Below, piece after piece: positions 8,877 through 17,542 of a stretch of DNA of 64,000 nucleotides (position 1 is its first letter; the number at the start of each line of letters is the position of its first letter). The position numbers and the translations under genes were made by a program. Below the pieces are notes generated by a model, which saw only the letters and a list, made by a program, of their open reading frames with translations, was not told where the DNA came from and did not search any database. Source of the stretch: Luteolibacter sp. Y139 (GTDB lineage Bacteria; Verrucomicrobiota; Verrucomicrobiia; Verrucomicrobiales; Akkermansiaceae); NCBI RefSeq assembly GCF_038066715.1, contig NZ_JBBUKT010000003.1, positions 310,001 through 374,000 on the forward strand, read 5' to 3'.

Positions 8877-11092
8877 CCTGGACCGGCCCCAGCGAGGAAA
8901 CCCTCTTCGAAGTCGCCGGCAGCTTGGCCCCGGACGAGCGCAGCGCCTATCTGGAGAAACAATGCTCGGATAGCGCGATGCGGGAGCGCGTCGAGTCCCT
9001 GCTTCATGCGCAGGAAGCCGCTGAGGATTTCTTCCACCAAACGCTGTGCGAACTCCCACCGCTGATCCGCGAGGCCGGCGACCTTTCCTACGCCGAGGAA
9101 AAACCCGGCGCGATGATCGACCGCTACCGGGTGTTAGAGAAAATCGGCGAAGGTGGCTGTGGTGTCGTCTACATGGCCGAGCAGGTCCACCCCGTGCGCC
9201 GCCAGGTCGCACTGAAGGTGATCAAGCTCGGCATGGACACCCGCTCGGTGATCACGCGCTTCGAGGCCGAGCGCCAAGCACTCGCGATGATGGATCACCC
9301 GCACATCGCAATGGTCCTGGATGCCGGTGCCACCGACTCCGGACGCCCCTACTTCGTGATGGAACTCGTCCGCGGGCCGAAGATCACGGACTACTGCGAC
9401 GAACATCGACTCGATACAAGGCAACGCCTCGCGCTCTTCATTCAAGTCTGCCAAGCGATCCAACACGCCCACCAAAAGGGCGTCATTCATCGCGACATCA
9501 AGCCGTCCAACATCCTCGTCACGCTCCACGACGGCGTGCCGCTGCCGAAGGTCATCGACTTCGGCATCGCCAAGGCCACCGAGGCCGTGCTCACCGACAA
9601 GACGCTGCTCACCGCCTACTGGCAGCTCATGGGCACACCCGCCTACATGAGTCCCGAGCAGGCGGAGATGAGCGCGCTCGACGTGGACACGCGCAGCGAC
9701 ATCTACAGCCTCGGCGTCCTGCTCTACGAACTGCTCACCGGCAAGACTCCCTTCGATGCCGATGACCTCCTGAAGTCAGGCGTCGATGAAATGCGCCGCC
9801 GCCTCCGCGAGACCGATCCACCTCGACCGTCAAAACGACTCAACGCCCTCACTGCCGTCGAACTCGCCAAGGCCGCGAAGGAACGCCACGCAGAATCGCC
9901 GAAGCTCCTCTCGCAGATCGGCGGCGATCTCGACTGGATCGTGATGAAGGCGCTCGAGAAAGATCGCACGCGCCGTTACGAAACCGCCAACGGCCTCGCG
10001 CTCGATGTCCAGCGCCACCTCGACCACGAGCCGGTCATCGCCCGTCCGCCATCGGCATTCTATCAGTTTCAGAAACTCGTCCGGCGGAACAAAGCCCTCT
10101 TCGCCACGGTCGGTGCGGTCGCGATCTCGTTGTTGATCGGACTCGCCGTATCCTCGTGGCTCTATTTGCGTGAACGCGAAGCACGCGAGCGAGCGGTGCA
10201 TGCGGAACAACTCGAAACCGAACTCCGAAAACAAGCGGAAGAGGGCCGCGCTGCCGAAACGTTGCTACGCGAGCAAGCGGAGACCCGCGAGAAGATCACC
10301 CAGGCAGTGATCGCCGTGCGCTACGGCAACCACGCCGCCGCCGATGCCATGGCTCGCGACCTAAAGGTCACCAAAGCCACCCTCGAAGGTGCCGAGATGT
10401 TCCGCACCCTTGGCGAATGGCACGCCTACCACGGCCGCTGGAAAGAAGCCGCCGCACGCTTCTCCTCCCTGCTTCAGGTCAACCAGCTCGAGTTCAAGGA
10501 CCAGCCGTCCCTCGACTATGTCCGCGCCAGCGCCGCGTGGATCGAACTCGGCGACATGGCGGGCTACGATGACTTCCGCCACGCGATGCTCTCGCGCTAC
10601 GCCAGCTCCAGAGACCCCATTTCCGCCGAGCGCACCATCAAGTGCTGCCTGACCCTGCCGGCCAGCTCTGCAATGCTGAAAGAATTGCTTCCTCTGTTAG
10701 AGGTATCAATCCGCTCGTTCGACGGAGCCAACGAAGAGCTGGCCACCTACGACCAAGCCACCCGCCTGACCTGGCGGATGCTTTCGATCGCGCTGATGGA
10801 GTATCGCCTGGGTCATCACGAGCAGTCCATTGTGTGGGCACGGCGCTGCATCGCATTCCGCGAAAAGCTGCCAACCCGGCTGGCACTCGGCCACGCGTTG
10901 CTCGCCATGGCGCTGCATGCCCAGCACCAGGAAGATCAGGCCATTTCAGAACTCACGGCGGCCCGTGACATCGTGTCCGAACATTTCGACGAAGTCACCG
11001 CCTATGGCTGGAACGAAGACTATCATTGGTTCGATTGGGTGCTAGCCCGCATCCAGCTGCGCGAGGCGGAAGCCTTGATCAATCCACGATGA
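8873..11092 (+). CDS. Membrane-anchored serine/threonine protein kinase
   Basis: A 739-residue kinase. An N-terminal helical segment (1-75) precedes the kinase domain: IGEGGCGVVY (91-100), VALKVIKLGMD (112-122), HRDIKPSNI (206-214), DFGIAKA (229-235), and PAYMSPEQAE in the activation segment. The variant after the DFG (AKATEAVLTDK...LMGTPAYMSPEQ) is typical of PVC kinases. A transmembrane helix lies near 415-440 (VGAVAISLLIGLAVSSW), followed by coiled-coil-like charged sequence and a helical C-terminal domain. The ATG at 8873 was chosen because it overlaps the sigma stop as ATGA; an ATG at 8834 would create a long overlap. The C-terminus overlaps the sulfatase start in the same way. Confidence 0.92.
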   Translation: MTWTGPSEETLFEVAGSLAPDERSAYLEKQCSDSAMRERVESLLHAQEAAEDFFHQTLCELPPLIREAGDLSYAEEKPGAMIDRYRVLEKIGEGGCGVVYMAEQVHPVRRQVALKVIKLGMDTRSVITRFEAERQALAMMDHPHIAMVLDAGATDSGRPYFVMELVRGPKITDYCDEHRLDTRQRLALFIQVCQAIQHAHQKGVIHRDIKPSNILVTLHDGVPLPKVIDFGIAKATEAVLTDKTLLTAYWQLMGTPAYMSPEQAEMSALDVDTRSDIYSLGVLLYELLTGKTPFDADDLLKSGVDEMRRRLRETDPPRPSKRLNALTAVELAKAAKERHAESPKLLSQIGGDLDWIVMKALEKDRTRRYETANGLALDVQRHLDHEPVIARPPSAFYQFQKLVRRNKALFATVGAVAISLLIGLAVSSWLYLREREARERAVHAEQLETELRKQAEEGRAAETLLREQAETREKITQAVIAVRYGNHAAADAMARDLKVTKATLEGAEMFRTLGEWHAYHGRWKEAAARFSSLLQVNQLEFKDQPSLDYVRASAAWIELGDMAGYDDFRHAMLSRYASSRDPISAERTIKCCLTLPASSAMLKELLPLLEVSIRSFDGANEELATYDQATRLTWRMLSIALMEYRLGHHEQSIVWARRCIAFREKLPTRLALGHALLAMALHAQHQEDQAISELTAARDIVSEHFDEVTAYGWNEDYHWFDWVLARIQLREAEALINPR

Positions 11093-12702
11093 ACATGAAG
11101 TTGCTCCACGGCATCCTCTTCCTTTTCGGCCTCGCCTTCGCTCTCGAGGCAGAGGAGCCAAAGCGCCCGAACATCCTGTTCATTTTCGCCGACGATTGGG
11201 GGCGCTACGCCAGCATCTATCATAGGAACAGCTCGCCTGGTTCCCCGCTTTCCGCACTGAATGAATTCGTCCGCACGCCCAACTTCGACGAACTCGCCTC
11301 CAAGGGCGTGCTGTTCCGAAATGCCCACGTCAATGCCCCCTCCTGCACGCCCTGCCGCAGCTCGCTACTATCCGGGCAGTACTTCTGGCGCACCGGCCGT
11401 GGAGCCATCCTGAGCGGAGCGCACTGGGATCCTTCTATCCCGTCCTACCCTCTGCTGCTGCGCGATTCCGGCTACAGCATCGGCAAAAGCTACAAGGTCT
11501 GGGGCCCCGGCGAGCCAACCGATGCCCCCTTCGATGGCCAACGCTACGCCTATGAAAAGGCCGGCAAGCGTTTCGGCCAATTCTCCGAACAGGTCACCAA
11601 GCTCGCCGCAAACGGCAAATCGATCCCGGAAGCCAAGGAAGTCCTGTTCAACGAAGTCCGCGGCAACTTCCACCAGTTCCTTGCCGATCGCGATCCCGTA
11701 AAGCCATTCCACTACTGGTTTGGCCCCACCAATACCCATCGCTCATGGCAGCAGGGCAGTGGAAAGGCGCTCTGGAACATCGACCCCGACCAGCTGAAGG
11801 GGAAGATCCCGCCCTTCCTTCCGGACGTTCCCGAAGTCCGCGAGGACTTGGCCGACTACCTCGGTGAAGTCGCCGCACTCGATGGCGCCATGGGCGTATT
11901 GCTCGATGAGCTCAAGAAGACCGGCGATTACGACAACACCCTCATCGTGATCAGCGGCGATCACGGCGCACCCGGCTTCCCGAATGGAAAGTGCAATCTC
12001 TACACCTTCGGCACCGGCGTCTCACTCGCGATCACCGGTCCCGGCGTGAAAGGCGGACGCGTCGTCGATGATTTCGTCAATCTCGTCGATCTCGCACCCA
12101 CGTTTCTGGAGACAGCGAACGTGAAGATCCCGGAAGTAGTCACCGGCCATAGCCTGTGGCCGCTGCTTCGCTCGGAAAAATCCGGCCAAGTCGATCCCGA
12201 GCGCACGTGGACCGTCACCGGCCGCGAGCGCCATGTCGACAATGCGCGCGAGGGATCTCTCCCCTACCCGCAGCGGGCCATCCACTCCGGCCAGTATCTT
12301 TACATCATCAATTTCAAACCCGACCGTGATCCACTCGGCGGCTATGAAGCTCTCGACAAGGAAAAGGGCGTCACACCCGAGCGTATCCTGAAGGACACCC
12401 GCGTCGCCCTCGGCGACATGGACGCCGGACCAACGAAGTCGTGGTTGGTCGCGAATCGCCATACCGACTTCGGCAAGCCCTACTTCGACAAGACCTTCGG
12501 CAAGCGGCCCAAGGAGGAGCTCTACGATCTCGCCAAGGATCCCTTCGAGACCACCAACGTCGCCAAGGACCCCGCCTACGCCGAGATCCGCGGCCGTCTT
12601 GAAAAGAAGCTCTTGGATGAGCTAAAGCGCAGCGGCGACCCGCGGTTGGAGAACGATGGAGCGTTCTTCGAGAATCCGCCGATGTCGGGCCCAGTACGCT
12701 GA
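11089..12702 (+). CDS. Secreted sulfatase (formylglycine-dependent, arylsulfatase family)
   Basis: A type I sulfatase of about 537 residues that hydrolyses sulfate esters. It has a signal peptide (MNMKLLHGILFLFGLAFALEA), the N-terminal metal motif PNILFIFADDWG, and the sulfatase signature C-T-P-C-R-S-S-L-L-S-G with Cys86 as the residue to be oxidised to formylglycine. Further metal/active-site motifs are seen (YWFGPTNTHRSW; VISGDHGAPG). The start codon overlaps the kinase stop (ATGA); a second ATG lies two codons on. A Cys-type sulfatase needs the maturase (FGE or anSME), which is not in the window. Being third in an ECF sigma-kinase chain suggests it is expressed with that signalling module. 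The natural substrate is probably a sulfated polysaccharide (inference). Confidence 0.9.
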   Translation: MNMKLLHGILFLFGLAFALEAEEPKRPNILFIFADDWGRYASIYHRNSSPGSPLSALNEFVRTPNFDELASKGVLFRNAHVNAPSCTPCRSSLLSGQYFWRTGRGAILSGAHWDPSIPSYPLLLRDSGYSIGKSYKVWGPGEPTDAPFDGQRYAYEKAGKRFGQFSEQVTKLAANGKSIPEAKEVLFNEVRGNFHQFLADRDPVKPFHYWFGPTNTHRSWQQGSGKALWNIDPDQLKGKIPPFLPDVPEVREDLADYLGEVAALDGAMGVLLDELKKTGDYDNTLIVISGDHGAPGFPNGKCNLYTFGTGVSLAITGPGVKGGRVVDDFVNLVDLAPTFLETANVKIPEVVTGHSLWPLLRSEKSGQVDPERTWTVTGRERHVDNAREGSLPYPQRAIHSGQYLYIINFKPDRDPLGGYEALDKEKGVTPERILKDTRVALGDMDAGPTKSWLVANRHTDFGKPYFDKTFGKRPKEELYDLAKDPFETTNVAKDPAYAEIRGRLEKKLLDELKRSGDPRLENDGAFFENPPMSGPVR

Positions 12703-12867
12703 GGAGCTCGCAATCTCAAAACCGGCACTCCCGGGGACCGCAAAAATTTTTCGCCGGGGCATGTCGGGTCCCCGTCGGGAGATGGCGCATTGAGCTTGGC
12801 CCCATGAATCCCCTTCCGGGAGCGGCGTCCCCGCCTCCCGGGATCAAATCCAAGCCAAGCCCAACTC
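12703..12867 (+). other. Intergenic region with two inverted repeats
   Basis: Between the sulfatase and the second repeat protein lie two potential hairpins. One has arms cggggacc (12732-12739) and ggtccccg (12767-12774). The other is a GC-rich stem with a one-base bulge at 12816-12841. Neither has a T-run. They could attenuate read-through or sit in the 5' leader of the next gene. Confidence 0.35.
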
Positions 12868-15800
12868 ATGATCCAACCGACCCGAACTCTCTCCGTGCGC
12901 GAATCCCTGATGGCCACGGCCTCCCATCGCTTGCTCACCGGCCTCGTCGCCGGCCTCTCGATCACCACCCTCCACGCTGTCGACTGGAACGGCTCCGCCA
13001 GCCAGGACTGGAATACCGCCGCCAACTGGACTCCCTCCGGCGTCCCCAATGGCGCGAACGCCGTGGTGAAAGTCGCCACGCCAAACTACGCGAAAATCTC
13101 GGCCGACATGACCGGCACCCCGGTCGACATCATCGTCGGTGCCGACTCCGGCGCGAATTCCCGCCTCGATCACATCTCCGGCACCGGCAATACCGGCAAT
13201 GGCAACTGGATGTTCGTCGGCCGCAATAGCGGCACCGGCGTCTACAACCTCGCCAACACCGCAGGCACCGGCGGCACCTACACCGGCTTCGGCCTCGGCA
13301 GCGGCACCATGAATGTCAAAGGCCGCCTCTACGTCAGCGGCAACTCCGGCACCGGCTCCACCGGCACCGTCCGAGTGAATACCTCCGGAACCCTGGCCAT
13401 CGGCGCCCATCTCGAAATCGCCACCAACACCAGCACCGGTTCATTCCTGCTCGATGCCGGCACGGTGACGGTGGGTGACTGGATGGAAATCGGCAATGGC
13501 ACCGGCTGCAACGGCACCTTCAACATGTCCGGCGGCACCCTCACCAAGGGCGGCATCGACGGCATCATCGTCGCGGCCAACGGAGCGACGGGTAATTCCA
13601 CCATCACCGGCGGTTCGATCAACTCGACCGTGGTCGGCGGCAACGGCCAGTTCCGCGTCGGCAACGCCGTCGGCTCCAATGGCACGCTGAATCTTTCCGG
13701 CACCGGCTCGATCAACGTCACCAATGAGATCTGGGTCGGCAACAACGCCGCCACCGGCAATTTCAATTTCGCAGGCGGCTCGGTCACCAATAACAACTGG
13801 GTGGCCATCGGCCGCCGCGACGGCACCAATGCCGGCGGCACCGGTACCGTGACCATGACCGGCGGCACCTGGACCAAGACCGGGGACTCGAACTTCATCG
13901 TCGGTGCCAGCGGCAATGGCACGATGAACATGAGCGGCGGCATCGTGGATGTCGGCACCAGCACGGTGGCGGACCGCGGCGTCACCTGGGTCGGCGAACA
14001 AAACAACGTCACCGGCCTGCTCACGCTTTCCGGCACCGCCGACTTCCGCACCGCGCGCATCACCCTGGCGGTCAATAGCGGCACCACCGGCACGCTGAAT
14101 CTCGATGGCGGCATCGCCCGCGTCGGCCAGATCACCGGCGGCGCAGGAACGGAGACCGTTCACTTCAACGGCACCCAGCTGATCGCACGCGGCAACCAAG
14201 CCGCCTTCGTCTCCACCCTCAATGCCTCCGACGTGAAGACCGGCGGCCTCAAGGTGGACACCAACGGCTTCAATGTCACGATCCCGCAGGTGCTCACCGC
14301 GGGCAGCCCGTCCGGCGGCGTCGTCAAGACCGGTGCCGGCACCCTGACCTTGACCGGAGCGAACACCTACACCGGCGATCACACGATCAGCGCCGGCAAG
14401 CTCGCCGTGACCAATGACCATCTCGGCGGAGGCAGCTTCACCGTCGCGGAAGGAGCCAAGATGGGCGTCATCCAGAACAACGACATCGACGCGCTCGACG
14501 CCGCCAACGTTACCTTCAATGGCGCGACCGGTTCATCGCTCGAGATCGACCTAGGCAATATGTTCGGCAATCCGACCGTGGCCCCGTTGAACGTCACCGG
14601 CACGCTCACCCTCAATGGTCCGGTCACCATCAATGTCACCGACCAATTGCCCGCTGTCGGCACTGTTCCACTCGTCAGCTACCTCGGTTCCAAGGCAGGT
14701 ACCGGCAGCTTCGTCCTCGGCAGCCTGCCGAATGGCGTGTCCGCCACGCTTTCGGACAATGGCAGCGGACTGGTTTCGCTCAATGTCCTCAGCGTCTCGC
14801 TGCCGACCTGGGATGGCAACGTCAACGGCAACTGGAACACCACCACCGCCAACTGGTTCGACCTCGCCACCAACAACTACTCCGCCTACACGAATCCCGC
14901 CCCGGTGGTCTTCGATGACAGCGCGGCTGGAACCACGGATGTGATCCTGAACGCCACCTTCTCACCGAGCAGCGTTCGCTTCAACAACTCCTCCAGCAAA
15001 CCCTACACCCTCACCGGCACCGGCAAGATCTCCGGCGCCACCGGCCTGACCAAGCAAAGCGACGGCACTGCCTCCATCAGCACCGCGAATGACTTCACCG
15101 GTCCGGTCACCATCTCCGGCGGCACGCTCGCCGTCTCCAGCATCGCCAATGGCGGATCGCCGAGCCCGCTCGGTGCCTCCTCCTCCAGCGCGTCGAATGT
15201 CGTTCTGGATGGCGGCACACTCGCCTACACCGGCGCGGCGGCCAGCACCGATCGCGGTTTCACGATCAATGCACTGAACACCGGCATCTCGGTCACCAAT
15301 GAACTGACGCTGACGGGAGCATTCGCAAACGCAGCCGGCAATTTCATCAAGAGCGGCCCGGGCAATCTGATCCTCACCCAGAATGGTCCGGTCGCCCTCG
15401 GAACCGTCACTCCGGGCGTCGAAGTCCGCGAAGGCACGCTCACCTTGACCGGCTCAGGAGCGCAGGTCGTCACCGTCGCAGGCCAGATGTATGTCGGCAG
15501 CACGCCCAACCTGACGGCGAACCTGGTGCTGAACAACACCACGCTCAACACCGGCAACTTCCTCACCTTCGCCCGCGGCCAAGGAAACGACGGCGTCACC
15601 AACTTCACCGCGACCAACTCGGTGATCAACAGCGTCAACTTCAGTTCCGGCTATAACAACGGCCTGGTGGACAACGCCAGTGAGGCCTTCCTCACGCTCA
15701 ACAACACCACCTGGACCAACACCGGCGTCACCTACCTCTCCGAAAGCACCGGCTCCTCGGGAGCGATGACGCTCAATGGCACCTCACAGTTCAATGCCAT

Positions 15801-17448
15801 CGGATCCTTCCTGCTCGGACGCAATGCCGGCACCACCGCGATGCTGACGCTGAAGGACACCACCGTCCTTAACAAGACCGCCGGCTACATCGGTATCGGC
15901 GCGGGTGGCATCGGCACGCTCAACGTGCAGGACAGCGCTTCGCTCACCTCGAACGTGGATGACTTCAACGTCGGCGATGGCGTCAACGCCACCGGCACGA
16001 TCAACCTGAGCGGCAATGGCTCGATCAGCGGCTCGCAGATGTACATCGGCAAGAACCCCGGCACGCTCGGCACGGTGAACCAGACCGGCGGCAGCTTCCA
16101 GAGCTCCACCTTCCTTACCATCGGCCGCTTCGCCGGTGGCGTGGGTATCGTGAACGTCTCGGCCGGCACCCTCACCCAGGGAGGCACCGCCCAGACCTTG
16201 TTGGTCGGCCAGGAAGGAACGGGAACGCTCAACATTTCCGGAACCGCCAACGTCGTGTCCAATGGCACCGCACTGCAGCTCGCCCTCGCGGCAACCGGCA
16301 ATGGAACCGTCAACCTGAACGGCGGCACCTTGACCGTGAAGCAAGTGCTCGAAGCTGCCAGCGGCGGCAATAGCGAGTTCTACTTCAACGGCGGCACTCT
16401 CAAGGCCAACACCGGAGCCAACGCGACCTTCATGACCGGCCTCGATGCGGTCTTCGTGAAGGGCGGCGGCGCCACCATCGACACGAATGGCCAGACCATC
16501 GCCATCGCACAAAACCTCGTCGATGGCGGCGGCAACGGCGGCCTGACCAAGACCGGCACCGGCACGCTCCGCCTCAATGGCAGCAATAGCTTCACCGGCA
16601 CCACCACCGTTTCCACCGGCACGCTCGGCGGCACCGGCTCGATCGCTGGACCGCTCGTCGTCAATGCCGGAGCCTCGGTGGCACCCGGAGCCTCGGCCGG
16701 AACCCTCACCGCCGGAGCCACCACCATCACCGGCGGCTACATCTGTGAAATCGACGGCGCCACCGCCGACAAGCTCGCCGTCAATGGCGCGCTAACCATC
16801 AGCCCCGGCGCTGTGCTGGACTTCAACGTGCTCGCGGCACCCACTGCCCCGACCTACGTCATCGCCAGCTACAGCTCGCTCACCGGTACCTTCACGGTGC
16901 AGGACCTGCCGGTAGGCTACACGGTGAACTACCACTACAACGACGGCGTCAGCTCTAACAACATCGCACTCGTCTCCGCCACCGCGACCCCATACGACGA
17001 CTGGACCGCCACTTACTTCCCGGGAGTGACGGATCAGAACATCATCGGACCGGCGGCGGACCCGGACAAGGACGGCAGCCCGAACTCGCTGGAGTTCGCG
17101 CTCGGCGGCGTGCCGAACAATGGCAGCAATGGTCCGAAGGTGTTCCAATTCGCCGCCGACGGCAGCGACGCGGGCACCGAGCCGGAACTGCTCCTGACCA
17201 TCGCGGTCCGCGGCAATCCGACCTTCAGCGCCGGCCCGGCTCCGACGGCCACCGTGGACGGGTTCACCTACACCGTGAACGGCAGCCTCACACTGGGCTC
17301 CTTCACCAGTGCCGTCTCGCCGGTGACCCCGGTCGCACCGCCCGCGCCGAATGCCGCACCACCCGCCGGCTACGTATGGCGCACCTTCAGTCTCGACGGA
17401 TCGAACAACCTGCCGGGCAAGGGTTTCCTGCGGGTCTCCGTCAATTGA
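12868..17448 (+). CDS. Giant secreted autotransporter-associated beta-strand repeat protein
   Basis: A protein of 1526 residues with an N-terminal signal peptide (hydrophobic core LLTGLVAGLSITTLHA). The start could also be the ATG at 12910, which removes 14 residues. The body consists of many Gly/Thr/Asn-rich beta-strand repeats, with recurring motifs such as TGTLNLDGG, MTGGTWTKTG and KTGAGTLTLTGANTYTGD, predicting a long beta-helix. A module of the form WDGNVNGNWNTTTANW appears twice (N-terminal VDWNGSASQDWNTAANW and at about residue 650). The C-terminal ~150 residues include an ADPDKDGSPNSLEFALGG motif like that of the truncated repeat protein at the left edge. No beta-barrel or sortase/PEP-CTERM anchor was found. 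It is likely a surface structural or adhesive protein. An intrinsic terminator follows. Confidence 0.88.
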   Translation: MIQPTRTLSVRESLMATASHRLLTGLVAGLSITTLHAVDWNGSASQDWNTAANWTPSGVPNGANAVVKVATPNYAKISADMTGTPVDIIVGADSGANSRLDHISGTGNTGNGNWMFVGRNSGTGVYNLANTAGTGGTYTGFGLGSGTMNVKGRLYVSGNSGTGSTGTVRVNTSGTLAIGAHLEIATNTSTGSFLLDAGTVTVGDWMEIGNGTGCNGTFNMSGGTLTKGGIDGIIVAANGATGNSTITGGSINSTVVGGNGQFRVGNAVGSNGTLNLSGTGSINVTNEIWVGNNAATGNFNFAGGSVTNNNWVAIGRRDGTNAGGTGTVTMTGGTWTKTGDSNFIVGASGNGTMNMSGGIVDVGTSTVADRGVTWVGEQNNVTGLLTLSGTADFRTARITLAVNSGTTGTLNLDGGIARVGQITGGAGTETVHFNGTQLIARGNQAAFVSTLNASDVKTGGLKVDTNGFNVTIPQVLTAGSPSGGVVKTGAGTLTLTGANTYTGDHTISAGKLAVTNDHLGGGSFTVAEGAKMGVIQNNDIDALDAANVTFNGATGSSLEIDLGNMFGNPTVAPLNVTGTLTLNGPVTINVTDQLPAVGTVPLVSYLGSKAGTGSFVLGSLPNGVSATLSDNGSGLVSLNVLSVSLPTWDGNVNGNWNTTTANWFDLATNNYSAYTNPAPVVFDDSAAGTTDVILNATFSPSSVRFNNSSSKPYTLTGTGKISGATGLTKQSDGTASISTANDFTGPVTISGGTLAVSSIANGGSPSPLGASSSSASNVVLDGGTLAYTGAAASTDRGFTINALNTGISVTNELTLTGAFANAAGNFIKSGPGNLILTQNGPVALGTVTPGVEVREGTLTLTGSGAQVVTVAGQMYVGSTPNLTANLVLNNTTLNTGNFLTFARGQGNDGVTNFTATNSVINSVNFSSGYNNGLVDNASEAFLTLNNTTWTNTGVTYLSESTGSSGAMTLNGTSQFNAIGSFLLGRNAGTTAMLTLKDTTVLNKTAGYIGIGAGGIGTLNVQDSASLTSNVDDFNVGDGVNATGTINLSGNGSISGSQMYIGKNPGTLGTVNQTGGSFQSSTFLTIGRFAGGVGIVNVSAGTLTQGGTAQTLLVGQEGTGTLNISGTANVVSNGTALQLALAATGNGTVNLNGGTLTVKQVLEAASGGNSEFYFNGGTLKANTGANATFMTGLDAVFVKGGGATIDTNGQTIAIAQNLVDGGGNGGLTKTGTGTLRLNGSNSFTGTTTVSTGTLGGTGSIAGPLVVNAGASVAPGASAGTLTAGATTITGGYICEIDGATADKLAVNGALTISPGAVLDFNVLAAPTAPTYVIASYSSLTGTFTVQDLPVGYTVNYHYNDGVSSNNIALVSATATPYDDWTATYFPGVTDQNIIGPAADPDKDGSPNSLEFALGGVPNNGSNGPKVFQFAADGSDAGTEPELLLTIAVRGNPTFSAGPAPTATVDGFTYTVNGSLTLGSFTSAVSPVTPVAPPAPNAAPPAGYVWRTFSLDGSNNLPGKGFLRVSVN

Positions 17449-17484
17449 GCTCCCTGACGTAACGGGTACAACGGGAAGCCAACG

Positions 17485-17527
17485 GGGAGGCGTGCCATTT
17501 GGGTTTGTGGCACGCCTCCCTTTTCTT
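17485..17527 (+). terminator. Rho-independent terminator after the giant repeat protein
   Basis: Perfect 13-bp stem (gggaggcgtgcca at 17485-17497, tggcacgcctccc at 17508-17520), 10-nt loop, then TTTTCTT. It separates the repeat-protein gene from the heme-binding protein gene. Confidence 0.92.
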
Positions 17528-17542
17528 CAACATCCACTACCG

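Noticed and set aside
12844..16512. Several long minus-strand frames opposite the giant repeat protein
   Set aside because: Composition (Ala/Val/Pro or Asp/Gly/His-rich) is typical of antisense frames of such repeats; no start context or known domain.
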